A DNA stretch of 64,000 bases. Source: Thalassotalea litorea (GTDB lineage: Bacteria; Pseudomonadota; Gammaproteobacteria; Enterobacterales; Alteromonadaceae). The notes beneath the pieces are model-generated. The model did not search any database and had not been told where the DNA came from. It was given only the letters and a program-made list of their open reading frames with translations. The stretch covers positions 1 to 64,000 of the forward strand of contig NZ_VCBC01000018.1 of NCBI RefSeq assembly GCF_005843925.1, read 5' to 3'. Below, piece by piece: positions 18,411 through 26,654 of this stretch (position 1 is the first letter of the stretch; each line of letters starts with the position of its first letter). The position numbers were made by a program, and so were the translations under genes.

Positions 18411-18440
18411 TTGAGTGTGGCCTTTGTAATGGCTTAATAT
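18411..18440 (+). promoter_or_regulatory. Candidate promoter of the tol-pal operon
   Basis: TTGAGT at 18411-18416 and TAATAT at 18435-18440, 18 bases apart, give a plausible sigma-70 promoter 36 bp before ybgC. The region 17681-18410 holds repeats and a leftward terminator but no gene I can support. Confidence 0.4.
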
Positions 18441-18476
18441 AAGTTAACTCAACTGGGACTAATAATAAACGCGCGA

Positions 18477-18902
18477 ATGAGTGAACAAAAATCCACGCAA
18501 GGCAGCTTCGACTATCAACTCAGAGTCTATTATGAAGACACTGATGCTGGTGGTATCGTTTATTATGCCAATTATCTAAAGTTTGCAGAGCGCGCCAGAA
18601 CCGAATGGCTCCGCTCTCTTGGAATTTCCCAATCTATTTTTCTTGAACAAAACCTGGGTTTTGTAGTCAGACGAGTTGAGATGGACAACAAAGCATCAGC
18701 CAAGCTCGATGATCGGTTAACCATTTCCACAACGATAAAACAATTAAAGAAAGCCAGCTTGACGTTTGAGCAGGTGATAAAAAATCAGGACGGAACCTTG
18801 TTGTGCCAACTGAATGTCCTTGTCGCCAGCGTGAATCTTCAACGCGCCAAACCTTGCGCTATTCCCGAGCAAATATTAGGAGCTTTAACCAGTGCACTCT
18901 GA
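18477..18902 (+). CDS. ybgC: Tol-Pal-associated acyl-CoA thioesterase
   Basis: This 141-residue hotdog-fold thioesterase has the signature YYEDTDAGGIVYYANYLKFAERARTEWL in two conserved parts: the catalytic Asp in EDTDAGG and the YYANY helix. YbgC hydrolyses short acyl-CoAs and is always near tol genes, with a suggested role in phospholipid metabolism at the septum. It is the first gene of the cluster; its end overlaps tolQ by 11 bp. Confidence 0.96.
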   Translation: MSEQKSTQGSFDYQLRVYYEDTDAGGIVYYANYLKFAERARTEWLRSLGISQSIFLEQNLGFVVRRVEMDNKASAKLDDRLTISTTIKQLKKASLTFEQVIKNQDGTLLCQLNVLVASVNLQRAKPCAIPEQILGALTSAL

Positions 18903-19572
18903 ATTATCCTTTATCGATTTATTTTTACAGGCCAGTGTCCTGGTAAAATCCGTGATGCTTTGCCTATTAGGCTTTTCTATCGCATCTTGGACCATGATTA
19001 TTCAACGCTCAAAAGCTTTGAATAAGGCGAAAGTGCAAGCGGAACAATTTGAAGATAAGTTCTGGTCAGGTACTGACTTATCCCGCTTATACAAAGAAAT
19101 CAGTGCTCGCGGCAATGTCACCGGTATTGAAAGTTTATTTATGGCAGGTTTTAAAGAGTTTGCCCGGATTCGAAAATCACCGGATTCTAGCCCGCAAGCG
19201 GTCGTTGATGGTACTCATCGAGCGATGCGTGTGGCTTTATCCCGTGAAGTTGATGGTCTTGAAACCCATCTGTCATTCCTGGCAACAGTTGGTTCAATCA
19301 GCCCATATATCGGTCTGTTCGGTACGGTTTGGGGAATTATGAACTCGTTTATCGCACTAGGTTCTGTGCAACAGGCAACCCTTGCCATGGTAGCACCAGG
19401 TATTGCCGAAGCCTTGATTGCAACGGCAATGGGACTGTTTGCCGCGATTCCTGCGGTAATGGCGTTTAACCGTTTCTCCCATAGTGTGGAAAAAATCGAA
19501 AACAGCTACGGCAACTTTATGGAAGAATTTTCCAGCATCTTGCAACGTCAGGCGATGACACCTAGGAGCTAA
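18892..19572 (+). CDS. tolQ: Tol-Pal system proton channel subunit
   Basis: This 226-residue ExbB/TolQ protein has three transmembrane segments: about 10-30 (VKSVMLCLLGFSIASW), and two in the C-terminal half (ISPYIGLFGTVWGIMNSF and EALIATAMGLFAAIPAVMAF). With TolR it forms the proton-driven stator that energises TolA. Translation starts at a GTG at 18892, with TAGGAG upstream, inside the end of ybgC, pointing to coupling. Confidence 0.97.
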   Translation: MHSELSFIDLFLQASVLVKSVMLCLLGFSIASWTMIIQRSKALNKAKVQAEQFEDKFWSGTDLSRLYKEISARGNVTGIESLFMAGFKEFARIRKSPDSSPQAVVDGTHRAMRVALSREVDGLETHLSFLATVGSISPYIGLFGTVWGIMNSFIALGSVQQATLAMVAPGIAEALIATAMGLFAAIPAVMAFNRFSHSVEKIENSYGNFMEEFSSILQRQAMTPRS

Positions 19573-19578
19573 GTCCAT

Positions 19579-20004
19579 ATGTACGTTAGAGCCAAACGAA
19601 AACGCGTTGCCGAAATAAACGTTGTGCCATACATAGACGTGATGCTGGTGCTACTGATCATTTTTATGGTCACAGCCCCATTAATCACTCAAGGCGTCAA
19701 AGTGGATTTGCCTCAGGCTGACGCCGAGCCAATCGATCAGGATTCCAAAACCCCGCTGGTTGCCAGTGTGGATATCCACGGTAATTTTTACCTTAATGTC
19801 GGAGACAGTAAAACCGAACCGTTAGAACCCGATGAGTTAGCGACGTTAGTTGCCGCTCACCTTAAGGTAGAACCCGATACACCCGTTGTAGTGAATGGTG
19901 ATGGTAATGTGCCATACAACTCCATTATTCAGTTGATGGTACTGCTACAAAAGTCCGGTGTTCCGTCCGTTGGTTTAATGACGGATGCGGTGGAGAACGA
20001 ATAA
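19579..20004 (+). CDS. tolR: Tol-Pal system stator subunit
   Basis: This 141-residue ExbD/TolR protein has a single transmembrane helix near the N-terminus (VVPYIDVMLVLLIIFMVTA) with the essential proton-path Asp in YIDVML, and a periplasmic domain ending in IIQLMVLLQKSGVPSVGLMTD. It pairs with TolQ. It begins 6 bp after tolQ and ends 3 bp before tolA. Confidence 0.97.
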   Translation: MYVRAKRKRVAEINVVPYIDVMLVLLIIFMVTAPLITQGVKVDLPQADAEPIDQDSKTPLVASVDIHGNFYLNVGDSKTEPLEPDELATLVAAHLKVEPDTPVVVNGDGNVPYNSIIQLMVLLQKSGVPSVGLMTDAVENE

Positions 20005-20007
20005 CCC

Positions 20008-21000
20008 ATGTTTGCAGTACTGAAAAAACTGATTGCCAGTATCGTTAATTTCTTTATGGGGATCTTCACGTTTTTGCCGGATGGGAAAACACCGAAGCAA
20101 ACCTATTCTATTGCCCTGTCTGTCGCCTTGATATTGCACCTTGGGCTTGGCGCAGCGTTGCTGTTTAACGCGGACTCTACCCCGAAACCGGTAGCGATGC
20201 CTAAAAACAATATGCCGGTTATCGATGCGGTAGTTGTTGATCAAAGTAAATTGCAAAAGCAGGTAGAAAAACTTGAACAACAAAAAGCAGCCGCGAAAGC
20301 CCGTGAAGACAAGCGCATAAAAGAACTCGAACGACGTGCTGCGGATGCCCAGAAAAAGCGTCAGCAGGAAGCAGATCGCATTAAGCGTTTAGAGCAAGAG
20401 CGTAAACGCAAAGAAGTGGAAAAACGCAAAGCCGATGACGCGGCGAAAAAGTCGAAGGCGAAAGCCGACGCGGAAGAAAAGAATCGCCGTAAAAAAGAGC
20501 AAGAGCGTAAGCAAGCGGAAAAAGCCGCAGCAGATGCCAAAGCTAAGCGACAAAAAGAGGAAGCGGCGGCAAAGAAAGCCGAAGAAGCGCGTAAGCAGCG
20601 CGAAGCGGAAGATCGACGTCGTAAAAAAGAAGCGGCAGAACGCGCTGAACAGGAACGTTTGTTAGAACAACAAATGATGGAAGAAATGAGTGCGCGTCAG
20701 CAAGCCCGTAACCAACAAGTATTAACCGAAGTGCAAAAATATGTGGCCTTGATCACTCAAACCATACAGCGAAACTTTATCATGGATGAAAATACCATGA
20801 AGGGGAAATCCTGTGATTTGAAAGTGAAATTGGCACCATCTGGGTTTGTGATCAGCGTGACGCCGATCAAAGGCGATCAGATTGTTTGCCAAGAAGCGGT
20901 AAAAGCTGTGAATAAAGCGGGCACCTTACCAGTTTCTCAAGATCCGGATGTATTTAAGCAGATGTCTGAGATCAATTTGAAGTATACCCCAGAGTTTTAA
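20008..21000 (+). CDS. tolA: Tol-Pal system energy transducer
   Basis: This 330-residue protein has a cytoplasmic N-terminus, one membrane helix (about 34-54, SIALSVALILHLGLGAALLF), a long Lys/Glu/Ala/Arg-rich helical rod (about 75-230) and a C-terminal globular domain with two cysteines (CDLKVK, IVCQEAV). TolA spans the periplasm and contacts TolB and Pal during envelope constriction. The family rod varies in length. A perfect 7-bp inverted repeat (AATTGAC/GTCAATT) follows at 20999-21017 and might attenuate transcription into tolB. Confidence 0.95.
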   Translation: MFAVLKKLIASIVNFFMGIFTFLPDGKTPKQTYSIALSVALILHLGLGAALLFNADSTPKPVAMPKNNMPVIDAVVVDQSKLQKQVEKLEQQKAAAKAREDKRIKELERRAADAQKKRQQEADRIKRLEQERKRKEVEKRKADDAAKKSKAKADAEEKNRRKKEQERKQAEKAAADAKAKRQKEEAAAKKAEEARKQREAEDRRRKKEAAERAEQERLLEQQMMEEMSARQQARNQQVLTEVQKYVALITQTIQRNFIMDENTMKGKSCDLKVKLAPSGFVISVTPIKGDQIVCQEAVKAVNKAGTLPVSQDPDVFKQMSEINLKYTPEF

Positions 21001-21061
21001 TTGACCTGTTGTCAATTTCAATGAAAAATAACCGGCATTACATTGGAAAATAAGAAGTATT

Positions 21062-22414
21062 ATGTTTAAAAAGAATCTGTTCATTTTAATCTTTTTCTTT
21101 TTGGGGCTAAGCAAGGCCTCAGCGGAACTGGATATTGTTATCACCGGTGGTGTCGACAGTGCCCGACCCATTGCCGTTTTACCTTTTAAATATACCGGAT
21201 CAACACCATTACCGGAAAACATCACTAAGGTCGTCAGTGATGATTTACTGCGCAGCGGTAAATTTAACCCGATTAGCCAGGTGACGATGCCGCAAATGCC
21301 AGCCACTATTGATGATATCGATTACCAGGCCTGGGCCGATATCGGTGTTGAAGCCGTGGTAATGGGTAGTATTGAAGAAGCTGGTGTTGATCAGTTTCTG
21401 GTGTCATTCCAGCTTGTCGATGTGATTCGTGGACAGCTGGCCGGCTCCGATCGTCGTATGTTGCAAAATGGTCGTTTGGTCCAATCCGATGAGCATATTC
21501 TGATCAATTCCAAGCCGACCCAATATATTTCATCAAGCTTATTTCGCCCGAAAGCCCATCAGATTTCCGATAGCGTTTATGAAAAGCTAACCGGCGTTCG
21601 TGGTGCGTTTCAAACTCGCATTGCGTATATCATTGTTCGCGATAGCGGCGATCGTCCTTATCAGCTAGTCATGGCCGATTATGATGGTTACAATGAGCAG
21701 GTTTTGTTAAGTTCGCGCGAACCGTTAATGTCTCCGACCTGGTCGCCTGATGGCCGTAAATTAGCCTATGTGACATTCGAAGATCGCCAGGCACAGATTT
21801 ATGTCCAGGATATATATACGGCGAAACGTGAAGTACTAAGTAGCTTTAAAGGCATCAATGGTGCGCCGCGTTGGTCTCCTGATGGCAAAAATATGGCGAT
21901 GGTTTTATCCAAAGATGGAAATCCGGAAGTGTATGTAATGGCGCTTGCGACGAAAAAAATTCGTCGAATTACTCGCCACAGAGCCATAGATACTGAGCCA
22001 AATTGGACACCGGACGGTAAATCTCTGATTTTTACCTCAGAACGGGGTGGTAAACCGCAGCTATATCGAGTAAATTTGAACGATGGTAAAGTGAGAAGGC
22101 TAACATTTGACGGTGAAATGAACCTTGGAGGTTCAATAACACCAGACGGACGTCAATTGGTCATGGTTAACCGTACACAAGGACAATACCATCTTGCGAA
22201 GCAAGAATTAGGCTCAAACAATTTTCAGGTTTTAACTCAAACCCGATTGGATGAGTCGCCCAGTATTGCCCCCAATGGTGGCATGATAATCTATAGTACT
22301 TTGCATCATAACCGTCAGGTATTGGGCTTGGTTTCCGTAGATGGTCGATTTAAAGCCCGTTTACCAGCGTTAAACGGACAGGTTAAATCGCCAGCATGGT
22401 CACCATTTTTATAA
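21062..22414 (+). CDS. tolB: Tol-Pal system periplasmic propeller protein
   Basis: This 450-residue protein has a signal peptide (cleavage after KASA, about residue 21), an N-terminal domain (VVSDDLLRSGKFNPI) and a six-bladed beta-propeller with repeated SPTWSPDGRKLAYVT, APRWSPDGKNMAMV and EPNWTPDGKSLIFTS motifs. It binds Pal and TolA at the outer membrane. Its order between tolA and pal is standard. Confidence 0.97.
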   Translation: MFKKNLFILIFFFLGLSKASAELDIVITGGVDSARPIAVLPFKYTGSTPLPENITKVVSDDLLRSGKFNPISQVTMPQMPATIDDIDYQAWADIGVEAVVMGSIEEAGVDQFLVSFQLVDVIRGQLAGSDRRMLQNGRLVQSDEHILINSKPTQYISSSLFRPKAHQISDSVYEKLTGVRGAFQTRIAYIIVRDSGDRPYQLVMADYDGYNEQVLLSSREPLMSPTWSPDGRKLAYVTFEDRQAQIYVQDIYTAKREVLSSFKGINGAPRWSPDGKNMAMVLSKDGNPEVYVMALATKKIRRITRHRAIDTEPNWTPDGKSLIFTSERGGKPQLYRVNLNDGKVRRLTFDGEMNLGGSITPDGRQLVMVNRTQGQYHLAKQELGSNNFQVLTQTRLDESPSIAPNGGMIIYSTLHHNRQVLGLVSVDGRFKARLPALNGQVKSPAWSPFL

Positions 22415-22459
22415 CAAAAAATAGTTAACTCATTATTATAAAATTATTAAGGAAAAAAA

Positions 22460-23008
22460 ATGCGCTTTAATAAAGTAGTAAAAGGTATGGCAGTTGCTTT
22501 GCCATTGATGGCTCTAGCAGCTTGTAGTTCAACTTCTACTGTTGATGAAGAAGAAGCAGCACGTCAAGCACAAGCTCAAGCACAAGCTGAAGCTCAAGCT
22601 GATCGTGAAGCGGCAGCAGCAGCGGCAGCAGCAGAAGCGGCTCGTCTTGAAGCGGTAAAAGAAGAAGAAAAGCAAAAACTTCTTGCTGATAATACCATTT
22701 ACTTCGACTTCGATACTTCAAAGCTTAGCGCTTCTGTGACTGCAACGTTGGATGCACACGCTGCATTCCTTGCAAACAACACGAACGCCAAAGTTGTAAT
22801 CGAAGGTCACGCCGATGAGCGTGGTACTCCAGAGTACAACATTGCTCTAGGTGAGCGTCGTGCACAAGCCGTACAAAAGTACCTTGAAAACGCCGGTGTT
22901 TCATCTTCTCAAATCGAAACCGTAAGCTACGGTGAAGAAAAACCAGCAGTAAACTCTCGCACTGAATCAGCATTTGCTGAAAACCGTCGTGCGGTTCTAG
23001 TTTACTAA
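22460..23008 (+). CDS. pal: Peptidoglycan-associated lipoprotein
   Basis: This 182-residue lipoprotein has the lipobox LMALAAC, then an unusually Ala/Gln/Glu-rich linker (about 30-70), then an OmpA-like peptidoglycan-binding domain with TIYFDFDTSKL, VIEGHADERGTPEYN, LGERRA and ENRRAVLVY. It anchors the outer membrane to peptidoglycan and is released by TolA-TolB. AAGGAAA precedes the ATG. Confidence 0.97.
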   Translation: MRFNKVVKGMAVALPLMALAACSSTSTVDEEEAARQAQAQAQAEAQADREAAAAAAAAEAARLEAVKEEEKQKLLADNTIYFDFDTSKLSASVTATLDAHAAFLANNTNAKVVIEGHADERGTPEYNIALGERRAQAVQKYLENAGVSSSQIETVSYGEEKPAVNSRTESAFAENRRAVLVY

Positions 23009-23031
23009 TAACGTTTTTTTAAGGACGTTAA

Positions 23032-23811
23032 ATGAAATCGTATAAACTTATTTTAGGTTTAGCGGTTATAGCCGGTGCCCCTGTGGCACTGGCTGCTCAA
23101 CCCGCTCCAGTCCTGGATATTAACCAACCTCAAACCAGCCAGTCTTCGGCAAGTTCAAGCTCTTCTGATGATGTTGAAGCCTTGAAACGTGCGATACAAA
23201 CCCGCAACCGTGCGTTAAACGATATGCAATTGCAAATTGATGAGTTGCAAACGGAAGTGAGCGAATTGCGTGGTTCAACCGAAGAACAGGCGTATACCAT
23301 TAACCAAATTCTCCAACGTCAACGTGAACTGTACCAAGAGCTGGACAGAGTTGCGTCGATGAAAAGTGCGCCGTCAAAATCTGTGTCTTCCGGAGCGAAT
23401 TCTGGCCCGGCAACAGGCGTAAATTATTCTGCGGATTTATCCGAAAATGAATCCTATGATCGTGCCGTTAATCTGGTACTTAAAGAAAAAAAATATGATC
23501 AGGCGATTCAGGAATTTAAAGCCTTTACCCGCAAATATCCTAACTCAAGCTATGCGGCCAATGCCCATTATTGGTTAGGGCAGTTATTGTTTAATAAAGG
23601 TCAGTTACAAGAAGCAGAAGCCGAGTTTAATATCGTAATTGATAATCACGAAGGTTCAAATAAGCGCAGTGATGCCATGTTAAAAGCAGGCATGGTGGCG
23701 CAAAAACAAGATAACCTGAGTAAAGCTCGTCAAATGTACAACCGTGTGGTTAGCGAGTATGCAAATTCTTCAGCGGCACAACTGGCAAAAACACGTCTGA
23801 ACAATCTGTAA
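23032..23811 (+). CDS. cpoB: Cell division coordinator CpoB (YbgF)
   Basis: This 259-residue protein has a signal peptide ending near VALAAQ, a coiled coil (about 45-110, NDMQLQIDELQTEVSEL), a Ser/Pro-rich linker and three TPR-like repeats (YDRAVNLVLKEKKYDQAIQEF, AANAHYWLGQLLFNKGQLQEAE, LKAGMVAQKQDNLSKARQMY). CpoB links Tol energy use to PBP1B activity at the septum. It closes the operon before a hairpin and the tRNA-Lys genes. Confidence 0.95.
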   Translation: MKSYKLILGLAVIAGAPVALAAQPAPVLDINQPQTSQSSASSSSSDDVEALKRAIQTRNRALNDMQLQIDELQTEVSELRGSTEEQAYTINQILQRQRELYQELDRVASMKSAPSKSVSSGANSGPATGVNYSADLSENESYDRAVNLVLKEKKYDQAIQEFKAFTRKYPNSSYAANAHYWLGQLLFNKGQLQEAEAEFNIVIDNHEGSNKRSDAMLKAGMVAQKQDNLSKARQMYNRVVSEYANSSAAQLAKTRLNNL

Positions 23812-23830
23812 AAAACGTGTCTGAAACCTT

Positions 23831-23857
23831 TCTTATCGGCCGCTTTGGTCGATAAGA
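23831..23857 (+). terminator. Probable end of the tol-pal operon
   Basis: TCTTATCG and CGATAAGA pair over 8 bp around an 11-nt loop, 20 bp after the cpoB stop. The T run (CTTTTTG) is about 15 bp further on, so it is an imperfect intrinsic terminator. Confidence 0.45.
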
Positions 23858-23987
23858 TGCTCTATCTGATGGCTTTTTGTGCAAACAAACTGAATTATCG
23901 AAAAAAAACGAATTTGTTGTTGCACTAAAAATTAATATGAGTATCATATGCCCCGCGTTGAGGCACAAGGCCTTAAGCAGCAAATGT

Positions 23988-24063
23988 GGGTCGTTAGCTC
24001 AGTTGGTAGAGCAGTTGGCTTTTAACCAATTTGTCGAAGGTTCAAATCCTTCACGACCCACCA
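23988..24063 (+). tRNA. tRNA-Lys(UUU), copy 1
   Basis: A 76-nt cloverleaf from GGGTCGT to ACGACCC plus ACCA. The anticodon loop CTTTTAA gives UUU. The 3' CCA is encoded. All four copies in this cluster are identical over their full length. tRNA-Lys between cpoB and nadA also occurs in E. coli, so this is ancestral synteny. Confidence 0.97.
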
Positions 24064-24102
24064 CTTCTTCCTCAGAAGTACAATTTGAAAAAAACTTGAT
24101 AA

Positions 24103-24178
24103 GGGTCGTTAGCTCAGTTGGTAGAGCAGTTGGCTTTTAACCAATTTGTCGAAGGTTCAAATCCTTCACGACCCACCA
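24103..24178 (+). tRNA. tRNA-Lys(UUU), copy 2
   Basis: Identical to the gene at 23988-24063, with encoded CCA. The 39-bp spacer before it differs from the other spacers. Confidence 0.97.
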
Positions 24179-24235
24179 CTTTCAAGTTTATAAAATTCCG
24201 TTTTTCCACTATGTTTAGTGATTAACACATCTTTA

Positions 24236-24311
24236 GGGTCGTTAGCTCAGTTGGTAGAGCAGTTGGCTTTTAACCAATTTGTCGAAGGTTCAAATCCTTC
24301 ACGACCCACCA
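24236..24311 (+). tRNA. tRNA-Lys(UUU), copy 3
   Basis: Identical to the gene at 23988-24063. It is preceded by ATCTTTA, a flank shared with copy 4. Confidence 0.97.
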
Positions 24312-24398
24312 CTTTCTTCAAGTTTCCCAAAACTTGTTTTATGCACTACGTTTATAATGCTGCTGCGTTTATTGCATAGCAAAATTGATTCATCTTTA

Positions 24399-24474
24399 GG
24401 GTCGTTAGCTCAGTTGGTAGAGCAGTTGGCTTTTAACCAATTTGTCGAAGGTTCAAATCCTTCACGACCCACCA
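24399..24474 (+). tRNA. tRNA-Lys(UUU), copy 4
   Basis: Identical to the gene at 23988-24063. The upstream ATCTTTA and the downstream CCACTTTC are shared with copy 3, so copies 3 and 4 probably arose by a recent tandem duplication. Confidence 0.97.
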
Positions 24475-24596
24475 CTTTCCTAGGCTAAAAACTCTCCTTA
24501 CTGTCAATTTTTAACGTACGTGACATAAATGTCACTCCGAGTACGTCAAAATAAATTTTGACTCAGAGTACGGGCAGAAAACGCCCTTCGAGTTAA

Positions 24597-24859
24597 TACC
24601 AATCACATTAAATTATTGCTCACTCAGTGAGAATTTAAAGGCTTTTAGGTAAGGCTTTGATTGCAGAGAATGGTTGCTCCATTGTCAAAATCAGTGACGC
24701 AGGATAAACGCCTTTAAAACTCACCCGTAGGGAGTTTACCAAAGGCCCATTTACGACCCTATATTTCATTAATATAGAATGACTATATCAATAAAATCTA
24801 TGTTGTAACTGAACCTCTGCCCTAACTCTGAGTTGTGCACAAACTTAATGTGATTGGTA
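24597..24859. mobile_element. 263-bp MITE-like element with TAA target duplication
   Basis: The element has perfect 15-bp terminal inverted repeats, TACCAATCACATTAA (24597-24611) and TTAATGTGATTGGTA (24845-24859), flanked on both sides by TAA (24594-24596 and 24860-24862). It has no coding frame of note. The empty site survives at 24970-24988 in the other copy of the tandem repeat, reading TTCGAGTTAAGAGCC without the element. A partial second copy lies at 1-92. Confidence 0.85.
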
Positions 24860-24860
24860 T

Positions 24861-25080
24861 AAGAGCCGCTTTTACCCGCTACCCGCAGCGATATTGTTTA
24901 TCGCATACCCGCAGTGGCGTCGTTTGCTACGTACCCGAAACAATCTTTGATTGTGTACCTTATTAAACGCCCTTCGAGTTAAGAGCCGCTTTTACCCGCT
25001 ACCCGAAGCGATGTGGTTTATCGCGTACTCGAAGTGGCGTCGTTTGCCACGTACCCGGAACAATCTTCGATTGTGTACCT
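24861..25080. repeat. Two 100-bp copies with 120-bp period
   Basis: 24861-24960 and 24981-25080 are direct repeats with a few substitutions. Substitutions in stems keep pairing: GTGGC pairs with GCTAC by a G-T wobble in copy 1 and with GCCAC perfectly in copy 2. Copy 1 is preceded by the MITE-like element, and copy 2 shows the uninterrupted left boundary. Confidence 0.9.
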
Positions 25081-25218
25081 TGAGTAATCTTAGATTACAT
25101 TTAATTCGGATTTTCGAGCTATAGGCATTTGCAGGTGATTCCTTTATAATATTCCGCAGTTTTTGTTCAAACCCAATTCCATTAACCAAAGCGACTCAAC
25201 GAGTGCACCGTTAATCGA

Positions 25219-26292
25219 ATGGGTATCATAACCACGAGTTGTTTACGAATGTTAGAAACCACCTTAGCCGTTGATTTTGAATACACCTTTCCAGCCAAGC
25301 CGGCAAAGCTTTCGGATGCTGAAAAAAGCGAATACAAAGTCAAAATCAAACAGTTATTAAAGGAAAAGAATGCGGTCCTGGTTGCCCATTACTACACCGA
25401 TCCTGAAATTCAGGCGCTAGCCGAAGAAACCGGGGGCTGTGTTGCCGATTCTCTTGAAATGGCGCGCTTTGGTAATCAACATTCTGCTGAAACGCTAATC
25501 GTCGCTGGTGTGAAATTTATGGGCGAAACCGCCAAGGTTTTAACGCCAGAAAAAACCGTACTGATGCCGACACTGGAAGCAACTTGTTCTCTGGACTTAG
25601 GTTGTCCTATCAAAGAATTTAACGCCTTTTGTGACCAACACCCGGATCGTACCGTGGTGGTTTATGCCAATACATCCACAGAAGTAAAAGCCCGAGCGGA
25701 TTGGATTGTAACATCATCCTGTGCACTGGAAATCGTTGAGCATCTGGACGAGCAGGGTGAAAAGATACTCTGGGGGCCTGATAAGCACCTTGGCGCATAC
25801 ATCGAGAAACAAACCGGTGCTGATATGATTATGTGGGACGGTGCTTGTATCGTCCATGATGAGTTTAAAACCAAAGCACTGGCCGATATGAAGGCATTGC
25901 ATCCGGATGCCGCTGTATTGGTGCATCCTGAGTCTCCAGCATCCGTTATCGATTTAGCCGACTCCGTCGGTTCAACCAGTCAATTGATCAAAGCCGCTCA
26001 GGAGATGGACAATCAAAAATTCATCGTCGCCACCGACCGTGGCATTTTCTATAAGATGCAGCAGCTTTGCCCAGACAAAGAGTTCTTCGAAGCACCGACC
26101 GCAGGCGAGGGCGCTACCTGTAAAAGCTGTGCACATTGCCCCTGGATGGCAATGAATGGCCTAAAAGCTATCCATGATGCATTAGTCGATGGCACAGGCC
26201 GTGAAGTTGATGTGGATATGGATTTGCGCGATGGTGCATTAAAGTCATTAAACCGTATGCTAGATTTCTCGGCACAATTGAAAAATCGATAA
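25219..26292 (+). CDS. nadA: Quinolinate synthase
   Basis: This 357-residue protein (347 if started at the ATG at 25249, which matches the usual family start better; neither has a strong ribosome site) shows AHYYTDPEIQALAEETGG, the 4Fe-4S cysteines in EATCSLDLGC, the MWDGACIVHDEF region and GATCKSCAHCPWM. It condenses iminoaspartate with DHAP to quinolinate in NAD synthesis. A TATAAT box lies at 25145-25150, and a weak hairpin (AATCCCTT/AAGGGATT) follows at 26296-26323. nadA after tol-pal and tRNA-Lys matches enteric gene order. Confidence 0.97.
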   Translation: MGIITTSCLRMLETTLAVDFEYTFPAKPAKLSDAEKSEYKVKIKQLLKEKNAVLVAHYYTDPEIQALAEETGGCVADSLEMARFGNQHSAETLIVAGVKFMGETAKVLTPEKTVLMPTLEATCSLDLGCPIKEFNAFCDQHPDRTVVVYANTSTEVKARADWIVTSSCALEIVEHLDEQGEKILWGPDKHLGAYIEKQTGADMIMWDGACIVHDEFKTKALADMKALHPDAAVLVHPESPASVIDLADSVGSTSQLIKAAQEMDNQKFIVATDRGIFYKMQQLCPDKEFFEAPTAGEGATCKSCAHCPWMAMNGLKAIHDALVDGTGREVDVDMDLRDGALKSLNRMLDFSAQLKNR

Positions 26293-26542
26293 CATAATCC
26301 CTTTTTCTTCGGGCAAAGGGATTAGACGGCAGTGTGTAGAATTCAGATGGCAGATAGAGCGGCTTTTCCTAAACTGTGTGAGTAACCAAGGTTACGATCT
26401 GATATCTGCAACCTTTACGTTTGATGGCAGCCTAAAAAAACAGCAATCAAACTTAAGTTTTCCGATTTCTACTTGCGTCCTTGCAAAATATTCCCTAACA
26501 TACGCGCACATTCAGATATACCATGTCTGGGTACAAAATTTA

Positions 26543-26605
26543 GGTGACGTGTCCGAGTGGCTGCCAAGGGGTATTAACACACTTGGCGTGCTCAGCCAAA
26601 TCACC
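26543..26605 (+). pseudogene. Decayed tRNA-Ser-like element
   Basis: The first 21 nt (26543-26563) are identical to the 5' end of the intact tRNA-Ser at 26655. The rest diverges, yet keeps nested pairing: GGTGA with TCACC at the ends, GGCTG (26559-26563) with CAGCC (26593-26597), and CCAAG (26564-26568) with CTTGG (26582-26586). It has no recognisable T arm. It may be a tRNA relic or the trace of an integration event. The rest of 26293-26654 holds nothing I can support. Confidence 0.6.
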
Positions 26606-26654
26606 AAACGTGAAAAGAAACACGATTATCAAATTCTTCTACAATTCGATTTAA

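Larger units (their letters stand above)
24520..25098. repeat. Array of variable hairpins joined by conserved 9-nt linkers
   Basis: Successive hairpins with different stems: GTGACA/TGTCAC (24520-24535), GTCAAAAT/ATTTTGAC (24545-24562), GGGC/GCCC (24572-24586), GCGAT/ATCGC (24888-24904), GTGGC/GCTAC (24914-24930), ACAATC/GATTGT (24940-24954), the last three again 120 bp later, and GTAATC/GATTAC (25084-25098). Adjacent hairpins are separated by exactly 9 nt: TCCGAGTAC, TCAGAGTAC and TTCGAGTTA on the left; ATACCCGCA, GTACCCGAA, GTACTCGAA, GTACCCGGA and GTACCTTGA on the right, which are near reverse complements of the left ones. No coding capacity is evident. The array fills the tRNA-Lys to nadA interval. 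Confidence 0.8.

Noticed and set aside
20230..20700. Long Lys/Glu/Ala-rich stretch that looks like a low-complexity expansion
   Set aside because: It is the normal helical rod of TolA.
22560..22680. Repetitive Ala/Gln/Glu codons
   Set aside because: This is the linker of Pal after the lipobox. Such linkers vary freely.
24001..24474. Evenly spaced identical units resembling a CRISPR array
   Set aside because: The repeats are complete tRNA-Lys genes with anticodon UUU and encoded CCA. The spacers are not uniform in length.
24520..25098. CRISPR array or integron attC sites
   Set aside because: The repeated parts are 9-nt linkers and the spacers are self-complementary. Neither CRISPR repeats nor attC core sites are present.
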